The position numbers were made by a program, and so were the translations under genes. DNA of 39,736 bases. Origin: Bacteroidota bacterium. Lineage in GTDB: Bacteria; Bacteroidota; Bacteroidia; Chitinophagales; Chitinophagaceae. Location: NCBI GenBank assembly GCA_013286425.1, contig JABDFS010000022.1, forward strand, positions 1 to 39,736, written 5' to 3'. Below the pieces are notes generated by a model, which saw nothing but the letters and a program-made list of their open reading frames with translations, had not been told where the DNA came from and made no database searches. Below, piece after piece: positions 32,426-39,635 of this stretch (its first letter is position 1; each line of letters opens with the position of its first letter).

Positions 32426-33826
32426 ATGAAAAGACATTTTATTCGTACATTATTTTTGTTTCTGCTATTGGGAGCGTTGGATGCAGGCTCTCTAAAAGCT
32501 CAGATTATTCAATATGCATCTCCAATTGATACGGCAAAAAAGAACGCTACTGATACAGCAGTAAAAAAGAAGGTAGTACCAAGCACTTTAACTTTTGGTC
32601 TTGATTTACGTTTTCGTTCCGAACTAAGACATGGATATAAATCCATTCCAACATCAGATACTACTGCAGCCTTTCAAATCAATCAGCGTACACGTTTTAA
32701 CGTAGATTATCAAAGTAAAAATCTGAATGTATTTCTGTCATTACAGGATGCACGTGTATGGGGACAACAGGATCCGAGAGAAGGACAGACCGGTACCAGC
32801 ACAACAGTTTCACCAACAACAACAGCTCCTTTGTACTTGTTTGAAGGTTATGCAGAGCCGAAGTTTGGAGACAAATTTTCCATACGCATAGGTCGCCAGA
32901 GAGTGATGTATGATAACCAGCGTTTATTTGCTGAAAATGATTGGAGATTACCTGGCAACTCGCATGATGCCATCAGGTTGATCTATAACAACAAGATAAA
33001 TTTTACTACAGAATTGTTGGCAGCATTTGGTCAATCTGGTGAGAATGTTTTTACAACAAAATATGCTCCGCTGGTTCCAAACTATAAAAACCTATTTGTA
33101 AACTATCTTAACTGGAAAGTAACGGATAAATTAACATTAACTACTATTAACACAGCAGATGGTTATCAAAGTTCAGACCCCAAAAAATATACTACAACCA
33201 ATGAAAGATTTACAAATGGTGGCAGGTTAGAATATTCAACTTATAACTGGTATGTAACTTTCAGCGGATATTATCAGTCAGGAAAAGATTCTTCAGGAAA
33301 AAAATTAGGCGCTTATTATATACAGCCTGAAATAAGATATACAGGCGGCCCTTTAACTGTTCGCCTTGGTATGGAATATATGAGCGGTGCTGACAGTTCA
33401 ACACATCCAAAAACTGATAAAAACTTTGTTCCATTGTATGGAGTTGCGCACAGATTCATGGGCAACATGGATTTGTTTGCCACTTTCCCAAGTGATGTAA
33501 ATGGTGCAGGATTGGTTAATCCATATTTATTCATCTGGTACCAAAAGGGTAAAGTATTAGTACGTATGGAAAATCATTTATTCTATTCGCAATCGCAGTT
33601 TGTTTATAAAGGAGCACCGATAGATAAGTATTTAGGTTTCGAAAATGACTGGAGAGTTAATTATAAGCCAAGTAAAATAGCTGATGTTGAAGCTGGCTTT
33701 TGTTGGGCTGCTGTAACTAAATCAATGACGATTATTAAGAAAGGCGGAGATGATACCGGCGCATTCCCATACTTTGCTTATGTAAGCTTAAAACTTACTC
33801 CAACATTGGGTAAAATAACTTTCTAA
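32426..33826 (+). CDS. Alginate-export-family outer-membrane porin
   Basis: The 466-residue protein has a signal peptide (about 1-26) and an outer-membrane beta-barrel of the alginate-export type (AlgE/OprO-like): FGLDLRFRSELRHG as first strand, then NQRTRFNVDYQSKNLNVFLSLQDARVWGQQ, LFEGYAEPKFGDKFSIRIGRQRVMYDNQRLFAENDWRLPGNSHDAIRL, and regular alternating strands to a C-terminal YFAYVSLKLTPTLGKITF ending in Phe. Despite the family name such porins often carry small anions or sugars; no alginate genes are here. It lies between the Rrf2 gene and the binding-protein gene and has its own promoter with an operator-like repeat. I infer that it passes the anion used by the downstream ABC system across the outer membrane. 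Confidence 0.85.
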   Translation: MKRHFIRTLFLFLLLGALDAGSLKAQIIQYASPIDTAKKNATDTAVKKKVVPSTLTFGLDLRFRSELRHGYKSIPTSDTTAAFQINQRTRFNVDYQSKNLNVFLSLQDARVWGQQDPREGQTGTSTTVSPTTTAPLYLFEGYAEPKFGDKFSIRIGRQRVMYDNQRLFAENDWRLPGNSHDAIRLIYNNKINFTTELLAAFGQSGENVFTTKYAPLVPNYKNLFVNYLNWKVTDKLTLTTINTADGYQSSDPKKYTTTNERFTNGGRLEYSTYNWYVTFSGYYQSGKDSSGKKLGAYYIQPEIRYTGGPLTVRLGMEYMSGADSSTHPKTDKNFVPLYGVAHRFMGNMDLFATFPSDVNGAGLVNPYLFIWYQKGKVLVRMENHLFYSQSQFVYKGAPIDKYLGFENDWRVNYKPSKIADVEAGFCWAAVTKSMTIIKKGGDDTGAFPYFAYVSLKLTPTLGKITF

Positions 33827-33853
33827 ACGAATTGAATTTTTTATGATATTAAA

Positions 33854-33872
33854 TCCTATTAAATTCATAGAC
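33854..33872 (+). promoter_or_regulatory. Candidate Rrf2 operator upstream of binding-protein gene
   Basis: TCCTATTAAATTCATAGAC has the TCCTA-N9-TAG plan of the site at 32378-32396 and agrees with it at 13 of 19 positions. The second arm is imperfect (TAGAC instead of TAGGA), but the inner CTAT/ATAG arms pair. It lies 72 nt before the ATG at 33944. Confidence 0.5.
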
Positions 33873-33943
33873 TTAATGTAAAAGCATATTTATATAAAAT
33901 TATAAGTGCCCTTACGGCATCTGAAAACACAAAAAAGTATCAA

Positions 33944-34936
33944 ATGAAAAAAAGATTTTCAATTAGCGTTATCGCTTTGCTCACATTCATTGTAAATTTT
34001 AACGGAGTGCCGGCAAATGCGCCAACAATAGCAAAAGCGCCAAAGAGTGTTTCCATTTCTTTTTCCGGAGCATACTCATTATATCCACTAACCCAGTTGT
34101 GGGCATCAGAATATAATAAAACGCATCCTGATGTTAGGTTTGATATACAGGCTGGCGGAGCAGGCAAAGGGCTTACTGATTGCCTTTCCGGTGCAGTAGA
34201 TGTAGCCATGTTTTCACGTGAGTTAAGTCCTTCAGAAAAAACGCAGGTATGGTCATTATGGTTGTGCAAAGATGCTATACTGCCTACGATTAACTCAAAC
34301 AATCCTTATGCTAAACAAATAAAAATAAGAGGTATAAAGAAAGCAGAAGCGCAGGCAATTTATTCTGATGGCACTATAACTACATGGGAAGACTTTTTGG
34401 GAATAAACAGCAAAACGCCGCATAAGATAGATGTGTATACAAGGGCTGATGCTTCAGGCGCTGCCGATACATGGGCTTCTTTTTTTGGAAAGAAACAAGA
34501 TGGTTTAAAAGGAATTGGTGTAAGTGGTGATCCAGGTCTTGCTGATGCTGTAAAGAAAGATGTAAACGGCATTGGTTATAACAGCTATCCTTTTCTTTTT
34601 GATGTAAAAACAGGTAAAAAAATACCAGGTATAGAAGTAATTCCTATTGATGTAAACGGTAACGGTACAATTGATCCGGAAGAAAACTTTTACGATAATG
34701 AAAGAATATTTCAGAAAGCTGTTAATGATGGAAAGTATCCTTCACCTCCGGTTAGGAATCTTTATTTTCTGGTAAAAGCAGGTACAAAACCAAAACCGGA
34801 AGTACTTGCCTTTTTTCAATGGGTGTTGACAGATGGCCAGCAATTTTTAACACAGGCAGGATATGTGCCACTTCCAAAAGGCGATATGCAAAATTCTCAA
34901 AAGAAACTTGCAGCAGCTTCAGGAAATAAATCTTAA
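33944..34936 (+). CDS. pstS: PstS-like periplasmic substrate-binding protein
   Basis: The 330-residue exported protein delivers an oxyanion to the downstream ABC permeases. After a signal peptide (1-25) it has PstS-family segments: SFSGAYSLYPLTQLW (39-53), GGAGKGLTDCLSGAVDVAMFSREL (71-94) and YTRADASGAADTW (165-177). In E. coli PstS the anion is held partly by an Asp that fits the SR position here (Arg92); the same SR is found in other PstS-type proteins, so it does not prove a different substrate. A perfect EF-hand-like calcium loop, DVNGNGTIDPEE (236-247), is present. The gene has its own candidate operator and is separated from pstC by a long hairpin. Confidence 0.8.
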   Translation: MKKRFSISVIALLTFIVNFNGVPANAPTIAKAPKSVSISFSGAYSLYPLTQLWASEYNKTHPDVRFDIQAGGAGKGLTDCLSGAVDVAMFSRELSPSEKTQVWSLWLCKDAILPTINSNNPYAKQIKIRGIKKAEAQAIYSDGTITTWEDFLGINSKTPHKIDVYTRADASGAADTWASFFGKKQDGLKGIGVSGDPGLADAVKKDVNGIGYNSYPFLFDVKTGKKIPGIEVIPIDVNGNGTIDPEENFYDNERIFQKAVNDGKYPSPPVRNLYFLVKAGTKPKPEVLAFFQWVLTDGQQFLTQAGYVPLPKGDMQNSQKKLAAASGNKS

Positions 34937-34966
34937 TAATTGAAGAATTCAAAGGTTATTATATCA

Positions 34967-35016
34967 TCCGGATGCAGGCTTTCATGAAGCTAGTCAGCAT
35001 GAAAGCTTGCGCCGGA
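34967..35016 (+). promoter_or_regulatory. Intercistronic hairpin between binding-protein and permease genes
   Basis: GCAGGCTTTCATG (34974-34986) pairs with CATGAAAGCTTGC (34998-35010) with one wobble and an 11-nt loop; TCCGG (34967-34971) and CCGGA (35012-35016) extend the stem past a small bulge. No T-tract follows, so a stability or processing role fits better than termination. It would raise binding-protein mRNA relative to the permeases. Confidence 0.6.
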
Positions 35017-35042
35017 ACATTCAAACCACAAAACTACCAACA

Positions 35043-35930
35043 ATGATTTTATCAAGACGACTATTAGACAATGTATCATCTAAATGGATGATCGTCTGTC
35101 TGAGTTTTTTCCTGATACTCCCGTTTGCAATTGCAACCGGGTTGGTTTTAAAATCAACAGGTTTATTAAAAGAGAACTCATTCATACATTTAATTACATC
35201 TTCTGACTGGTCTCCATCAGAAGGCAAATTCGGTTTCTTACCTTTTATTGTGAGTTCTTTATGGGTTACTATAGCAGCGTTAATTGTATCTATGCCTTTG
35301 TGCCTGCTGGCTGCAATATATTTATCTCAATTTGCACCCAAGTGGATGATAAAATTTATGCATCCGGTAATAGATATACTTGCAGGAATACCTTCTGTCG
35401 TATATGGCGTTTGGGCACTATTGGTTATTGTTCCTTTTGTAAGAAATACATTGGCTCCTTTGTTTCATACGGATTCTGTTGGCTATTGTATTTTATCGGG
35501 AGCCCTTATTCTTGCAGTAATGAGCATACCTTATATTCTTAATCTATTGCTGGAAGTGTTTAGGCAAATACCAATTGAATTAGGAGAAGCTTCATTAGCA
35601 TTGGGCGCTACCAAATGGGAAACTATAAAAAAAGTCTTTTTACGAAAGGGTGCTACAGGAATTCTTTCTGCTTACGGTCTTGGATTTTCAAAGGCTTTGG
35701 GCGAAACACTTGCTGTAATGATGGTTATTGGCAACGTTGTACAAATACCACATTCAGTATTTGATGCCGGCTATCCTTTACCGGCACTTGTAGCAAATAA
35801 TTATGGAGAAATGATGAGCATTCCATCTTATGATTCAGCGCTTATGTTTGGCTCGTTATTACTGCTGGTAATTATTCTTATTATAAATATTTTCTTTCGT
35901 TACATAATTTATAAATCCATAGCCCTATGA
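35043..35930 (+). CDS. pstC: Pst-family ABC transporter permease PstC
   Basis: This inner-membrane permease pairs with PstA to form the import channel. The 295-residue protein has six or so hydrophobic helices and the conserved ABC-contact loop ELGEASLALGATKWETIKKVFL. Family segments include PVIDILAGIPSVVYGVWAL and GFSKALGETLAVMMVIGN. I chose the ATG at 35043; the in-frame TTG at 35007 lies within the hairpin stem and would add an unlikely basic leader. Its last codon overlaps pstA (ATGA), so the two are translationally coupled. The substrate depends on the binding protein. Confidence 0.88.
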   Translation: MILSRRLLDNVSSKWMIVCLSFFLILPFAIATGLVLKSTGLLKENSFIHLITSSDWSPSEGKFGFLPFIVSSLWVTIAALIVSMPLCLLAAIYLSQFAPKWMIKFMHPVIDILAGIPSVVYGVWALLVIVPFVRNTLAPLFHTDSVGYCILSGALILAVMSIPYILNLLLEVFRQIPIELGEASLALGATKWETIKKVFLRKGATGILSAYGLGFSKALGETLAVMMVIGNVVQIPHSVFDAGYPLPALVANNYGEMMSIPSYDSALMFGSLLLLVIILIINIFFRYIIYKSIAL

Positions 35931-36766
35931 CGTTAAGAAGAAAATGGGAAGAAAAATTTTTTCATGGCTTGTCCGCCATCGTAACACTACTTATTGTATT
36001 AGTGCTCGTACATCTTGTGTGGACTATAATTGCCAAAGGAGCATCTTCACTTTCATGGAAGGTTGTTTCAGAGCCACCGAACGGAAGTTTTTATTTTACC
36101 GGTGAAGGAGGTGGTTTTCTGAATGCTATTGCAGGTTCATTTTATCTCGCCGTAAGCGCTGTAATACTTTCTTTCCTGGTAAGTTTACCGGTTGCTCTTT
36201 TTTTAAATATTTATTTGATAAAAGTACCAAGACTGCTTACTGCATGCCGCTTCTTTCTGGATGTATTGTGGGGCATTCCATCAATTGTTTATGGTGCATT
36301 CGGATTTTTAATTCTTATGTATCTCGGTTATCGCAATTCTTTAGGTGCCGGTATTATTACAGTTGCCACGCTTATTTCTCCTATCATGATCAGATCTATG
36401 GATGAAGTTTTGAAAACCATACCCATAGGTTTGCAGGAAGCTTCATATGCGCTTGGGTCAACAAAAACAGAAACAGCATTTAAAATATTTTTCAAGCAGG
36501 CTTTTCCAGGGTTGGCAACTGCAGTGCTACTTGCTTTTGGCAGAGGCATTGGCGATGCAGCTTCGGTTCTTTTCACAGCAGGATTTACAGATCTTGTGCC
36601 TCACAGCCTTGGAGATCCAACTGCTACTTTGCCATTATTTATTTTTTACCAGCTAAGCTCACCCAGTGAGAGTGTTCAAAATCTTGCTTATGCAGCTTCA
36701 ATTGTTCTTACACTTATAATACTTGTTGTAAGTATAACGGCAAGGCTGCTTAAACCAAAAAGATAA
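35927..36766 (+). CDS. pstA: Pst-family ABC transporter permease PstA
   Basis: The second permease of the system has 279 residues, six predicted hydrophobic helices and the paired coupling loop GLQEASYALGSTKTETAFKIFF. Further family segments are FFLDVLWGIPSIVYGAFGFLIL and GRGIGDAASVLFTAGFTD, which matches the PstA pattern RAxGEtAplLfTaG with Asp in place of the usual Glu-Thr. The ATG at 35927 overlaps the stop of pstC by four bases. The pstB gene follows 25 nt later. The hydrophilic segment around 42-58 (SEPPNGSFYFTGEGGG) is the periplasmic loop typical of PstA. Confidence 0.88.
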   Translation: MTLRRKWEEKFFHGLSAIVTLLIVLVLVHLVWTIIAKGASSLSWKVVSEPPNGSFYFTGEGGGFLNAIAGSFYLAVSAVILSFLVSLPVALFLNIYLIKVPRLLTACRFFLDVLWGIPSIVYGAFGFLILMYLGYRNSLGAGIITVATLISPIMIRSMDEVLKTIPIGLQEASYALGSTKTETAFKIFFKQAFPGLATAVLLAFGRGIGDAASVLFTAGFTDLVPHSLGDPTATLPLFIFYQLSSPSESVQNLAYAASIVLTLIILVVSITARLLKPKR

Positions 36767-36791
36767 TTGTTACCTGTAAAAACTATTTACC

Positions 36792-37604
36792 ATGCCATCA
36801 ACACTTGTAAACATGCAACAAAAAAATATAACAGTTGAATCTATAGCCGCTACTGTTCCTGTAGTAGAAATTGATAAGTTAAATGTGTACAGCAAAGGCT
36901 CACACATTCTTAAAAATGTTTCTACTGTAATTCCTAAAAATAAAATAACGGTGTTACTCGGGCCATCAGGTTGCGGCAAAACAACACTATTAAAATGCCT
37001 GAATCGTTTAACAGATCTGTATCCTGATTTGAAAGTGAATGGAAGCATTCGCATTGATGGTGAAGATATTTTCGATTCACGAAAAGATATAACAGCTATC
37101 CGTCAGAAAATGGGCTTATTGCTGCAACGTCCTTATCCTTTGCCTATGAGCATTTATGATAATATTGCTTATGGTTTGAAATTAAAAGGCATACGCAGTA
37201 AAAAAATTATCAGCGAAAAAGTAGAGAAGCATTTAAAAGAAGTCGCATTATGGGAAGAAGTGAAAGACAGGCTTAAAACTTCAGCGCAGCGTTTATCAAT
37301 AGGCCAACAACAACGTTTGTGTTTGGCAAGAGGCCTTGCTGTTGAACCTGAAATTATATTGGCAGATGAGCCATCCTCAGCCCTTGATCCTATTTCTTCA
37401 CGTGTTATTGAAGAAGAATTTATAAGACTGAAATCAGATTATACGATCATATTGGTTACCCATATATTGCGGCAGGCAAAACGCCTTGCAGACAACGTAA
37501 TATTTATGTATTACGGAGAAATAATTGAAAGCGGTCCTGCAGAAGAGATATTCGAAAATCCTCAATCAGAGATTTTGAAAGAATATCTGCATGTTGGACA
37601 CTAA
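36792..37604 (+). CDS. pstB: Pst-family ABC transporter ATPase PstB
   Basis: This cytoplasmic ATPase powers the PstC-PstA channel. The 270-residue protein has Walker A GPSGCGKTT (57-65), Q-loop LLLQRPYPLPMSIYDNIAYGL (109-129), signature LSIGQQQRL (168-176), Walker B ILADEPSSALDP (189-200) and the H-loop VTHILRQAKRLAD. The signature is LSIGQ, not the usual LSGGQ, so one conserved Gly is replaced. The N-terminal 20 residues are a poorly conserved extension; ATG at 36813 (MQQKNITVE) is an alternative start. It is the last gene of the operon: no phoU follows, unlike most pst operons, and a terminator comes 33 nt after the stop. Confidence 0.9.
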   Translation: MPSTLVNMQQKNITVESIAATVPVVEIDKLNVYSKGSHILKNVSTVIPKNKITVLLGPSGCGKTTLLKCLNRLTDLYPDLKVNGSIRIDGEDIFDSRKDITAIRQKMGLLLQRPYPLPMSIYDNIAYGLKLKGIRSKKIISEKVEKHLKEVALWEEVKDRLKTSAQRLSIGQQQRLCLARGLAVEPEIILADEPSSALDPISSRVIEEEFIRLKSDYTIILVTHILRQAKRLADNVIFMYYGEIIESGPAEEIFENPQSEILKEYLHVGH

Positions 37605-37636
37605 AGTTTGTTGGTGGTAAACGTTTGAATAAAACG

Positions 37637-37667
37637 AAGCCGCTCTTGTCTAGGAGTGGCTTTTTTT
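37637..37667 (+). terminator. Rho-independent terminator of the Pst operon
   Basis: AAGCCGCTC (37637-37645) pairs with GAGTGGCTT (37654-37662) with one wobble, followed by a run of seven T. It lies 33 nt after the pstB stop. Confidence 0.85.
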
Positions 37668-37696
37668 ATTTAGTGAATTTACGTAATTAAAATTCA

Positions 37697-38194
37697 TTAT
37701 GCATTTAACATTGCCTGCAATTCAATATTCTTATTTCTTAAATCAATTCCACCTTCCATAATTGATTTTAAATTGGCGAGATAAAATACCCAGCCTGTGC
37801 TGCATGCAACATACCAGTTCTTTTTTCCTTCATCGTCATCAGGTATATTTTCCTGAATCAATTCAACAATGTTTTCATTTTGCTGTTCATAAAATTTTAC
37901 GGTTACATTGCCTGCTTTGCCAAACGTAAATCGCAACTCATCTTTATCATTGGCTTTTAAAATTTCACCTGTTTCAGCTGTTGAATCAGGATAGCCATAC
38001 CAAAGCCATTTATAAGTATCACCTGCTTTAATCAATTCATGATCTGCCAATGGTTCATCATTGCGTTTGTATTCGCACAGGCGTAAAAACCATTGCTGCA
38101 TTAAATAACGTGTAGCAAATGCATTATATAGTTTTTGTAGTGGAGCATTTATATTGATGCGTTGTGTAAAGCGGCTCCAATCTATACTGCTCAT
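37697..38194 (-). CDS. START/SRPBCC (AHSA1-like) domain protein
   Basis: The 165-residue cytoplasmic protein is a single SRPBCC (activator of Hsp90 ATPase-like) domain: FTQRININAPLQKLYNAFATRYLMQQWFLRL forms the first strand and helices, then strands with GDTYKWLWYGYPDSTAETGEIL and ELRFTFGKAGNVTVKFYEQ, and a long C-terminal helix GWVFYLANLKSIMEGGIDLRN. The fold has a hydrophobic ligand cavity. The function is unknown; relatives with the same outline are common in Bacteroidota. The open frame runs up to 38311, but the extra 39 residues are basic and disordered, so I start at MSSIDWSRF. Confidence 0.82.
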   Translation of the reverse strand: MSSIDWSRFTQRININAPLQKLYNAFATRYLMQQWFLRLCEYKRNDEPLADHELIKAGDTYKWLWYGYPDSTAETGEILKANDKDELRFTFGKAGNVTVKFYEQQNENIVELIQENIPDDDEGKKNWYVACSTGWVFYLANLKSIMEGGIDLRNKNIELQAMLNA

Positions 38195-38392
38195 AATTTT
38201 TTTATTAAAACTATTGTATTTCCGTTCAATAATTGTTCGCTTCCGAACAGTTTTTACAAGCTCATTTTTACTCACACTTTTTATTATCCTTTCAGAATTC
38301 AAAATAACCATTCATCATCAAATGCCTGCTGTGGTATCTGCTTTGAAAATGTTTTGGCATAACTGATAAAACAGAAATTAAAATTACCGGAT

Positions 38393-38827
38393 ATGAAAAA
38401 GACACTGATCGTTACAGCTTTAGCACTTCTTATTACTACTGCATTGTGGTCAATAAACAACAATTCAACAACAACAAATGCTGTGAGCAAAAACATTAAT
38501 GTTGAAGTGTATAAAAACGCCAGCTATATTTCTCCTGCTTATAAAAATACTTTTGCCACATTAAAAGTAACGGTTGTGCGTATCAACGGAAAGGAGCGCG
38601 ATATTGTATGGCAACACACATATAAGCCGACTGAATTAAAAGATTTCCCCGGTGTTGATAAACCTATGACACAAAAAATATCAATACCTAACATAAATGA
38701 CAAAAAAGAAAAACTTGAGATTTATTACCAGGTTACTTATAACTCACAGGGAAGTATTTTAAATCTGGTAAATACCTCAGTTATAGAAAAAGGACAAAAA
38801 ACAGGAAAACTTTCAATTGAAATATAG
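38393..38827 (+). CDS. Small exported protein of unknown function
   Basis: I do not recognise the family of this 144-residue protein. It begins with a signal peptide or a signal anchor (MKKTLIVTALALLITTALWS), then a short Asn/Thr-rich linker, and then a domain with alternating strands (NINVEVYKNASYISPAYKNTFATLKVTVVRINGKERDIVWQHTYKP, LEIYYQVTYNSQGSILNLVNTSVI) that looks like a single beta-sandwich. No catalytic motif or lipobox is visible. It is divergent from the SRPBCC gene with 198 nt between starts, and a long non-coding stretch follows it. Its strong codon fit suggests a real gene. Confidence 0.7.
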   Translation: MKKTLIVTALALLITTALWSINNNSTTTNAVSKNINVEVYKNASYISPAYKNTFATLKVTVVRINGKERDIVWQHTYKPTELKDFPGVDKPMTQKISIPNINDKKEKLEIYYQVTYNSQGSILNLVNTSVIEKGQKTGKLSIEI

Positions 38828-39190
38828 ATTTTAAACATGTTTTAATCACATCAAAATTAAAGGGGTAAGCGAACCACAGATAACGAAGCTAACATCAGGA
38901 GAGCGATAAGCATAATAAGTGCGGGAGAGTAGCTTGTAACAGTTAAAAGGAATAATTTGATTACCGTAATAAATTCTTGAACAGAGCTCTTGCATTAAAC
39001 AATATAGATATTTGTTTAAAAGTCAGGATTGAGCCGGGTATAATAGCCGATAAGTGAAAAGCATGGTTGGAAACACATATCAAAGACAATCACCATTTTA
39101 ACGGGCAAAGAAGTGAAGGTAAACTTCCTTAACGTGTATTTTCTGTGTATTAATTAAATATAGCCAATATCAATTCAAAGAGGTAGCAAA

Positions 39191-39295
39191 ATCAAACAAA
39201 AGAGAAACAAAACATAGGTAAATTCTGTGTTTTGTCTCTCTTTTGTCTCTCTTTTGTCTCTCTTTGGTCTCTCTTTGGTCTCTTTTTTGTCTCTC
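39191..39295. repeat. 11-bp tandem array with inverted left copies
   Basis: Six exact 11-bp units (TTTTGTCTCTC, with variants TTTGGTCTCTC and TTTGGTCTCTT) fill 39230-39295. To the left, GAGAAACAAAA at 39202-39212 is the reverse complement of the unit with one change, preceded by a weaker copy (ATCAAACAAAA, 39191-39201). About 17 nt separate the two sides, so the whole is an inverted pair of arrays, like that at 15511-15609. Confidence 0.85.
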
Positions 39296-39489
39296 TTTAA
39301 TTAGTTTAAAATAATTGTTGAATAAAATTTTTATTCCCGTTTATGTATGCCTGGTTAATTACACAGCGGGTTCGGTAATTGCAGAGTGCTGCGGAAACAG
39401 AAGAAAAGGTTTGGATGGACGGGTAAATCTCCATAACTGGCATTATAACTATGAAGCCGTGCTGGTTGCCCGTTAAAAGGGGCAACATT

Positions 39490-39635
39490 TCTCAAAAAAG
39501 GGTTTATTTACCAGGAAAAAGGATTGGATTTTTTCAAAAAGGATTGAAATGACAAAAAGAAGGATTGATTTTTTGAAAAACAGGATTGCATTTATCTGAA
39601 ACAGGGTATGCTTTCATAAAAACAGATTGATTTTA
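39490..39635. repeat. Degenerate tandem array, period about 21 bp
   Basis: Seven imperfect units share the core AAAAAnAGGATTGnATTT. GGATTG-type cores recur at about 39500, 39521, 39541, 39562, 39583, 39604 and 39624, steps of 20-21 bp, about two helical turns. Unit ends vary, so the array has decayed more than the 11-bp arrays. Confidence 0.75.

Noticed and set aside
33944-34936. Arg92 at the PstS specificity position as proof of sulfate binding
   Set aside because: The same SR motif occurs in other PstS-type proteins annotated for phosphate, so it is not decisive.
39306-39488. 60-codon minus-strand frame
   Set aside because: No family, no upstream signals, and it contains a hairpin (39465-39486); probably non-coding.
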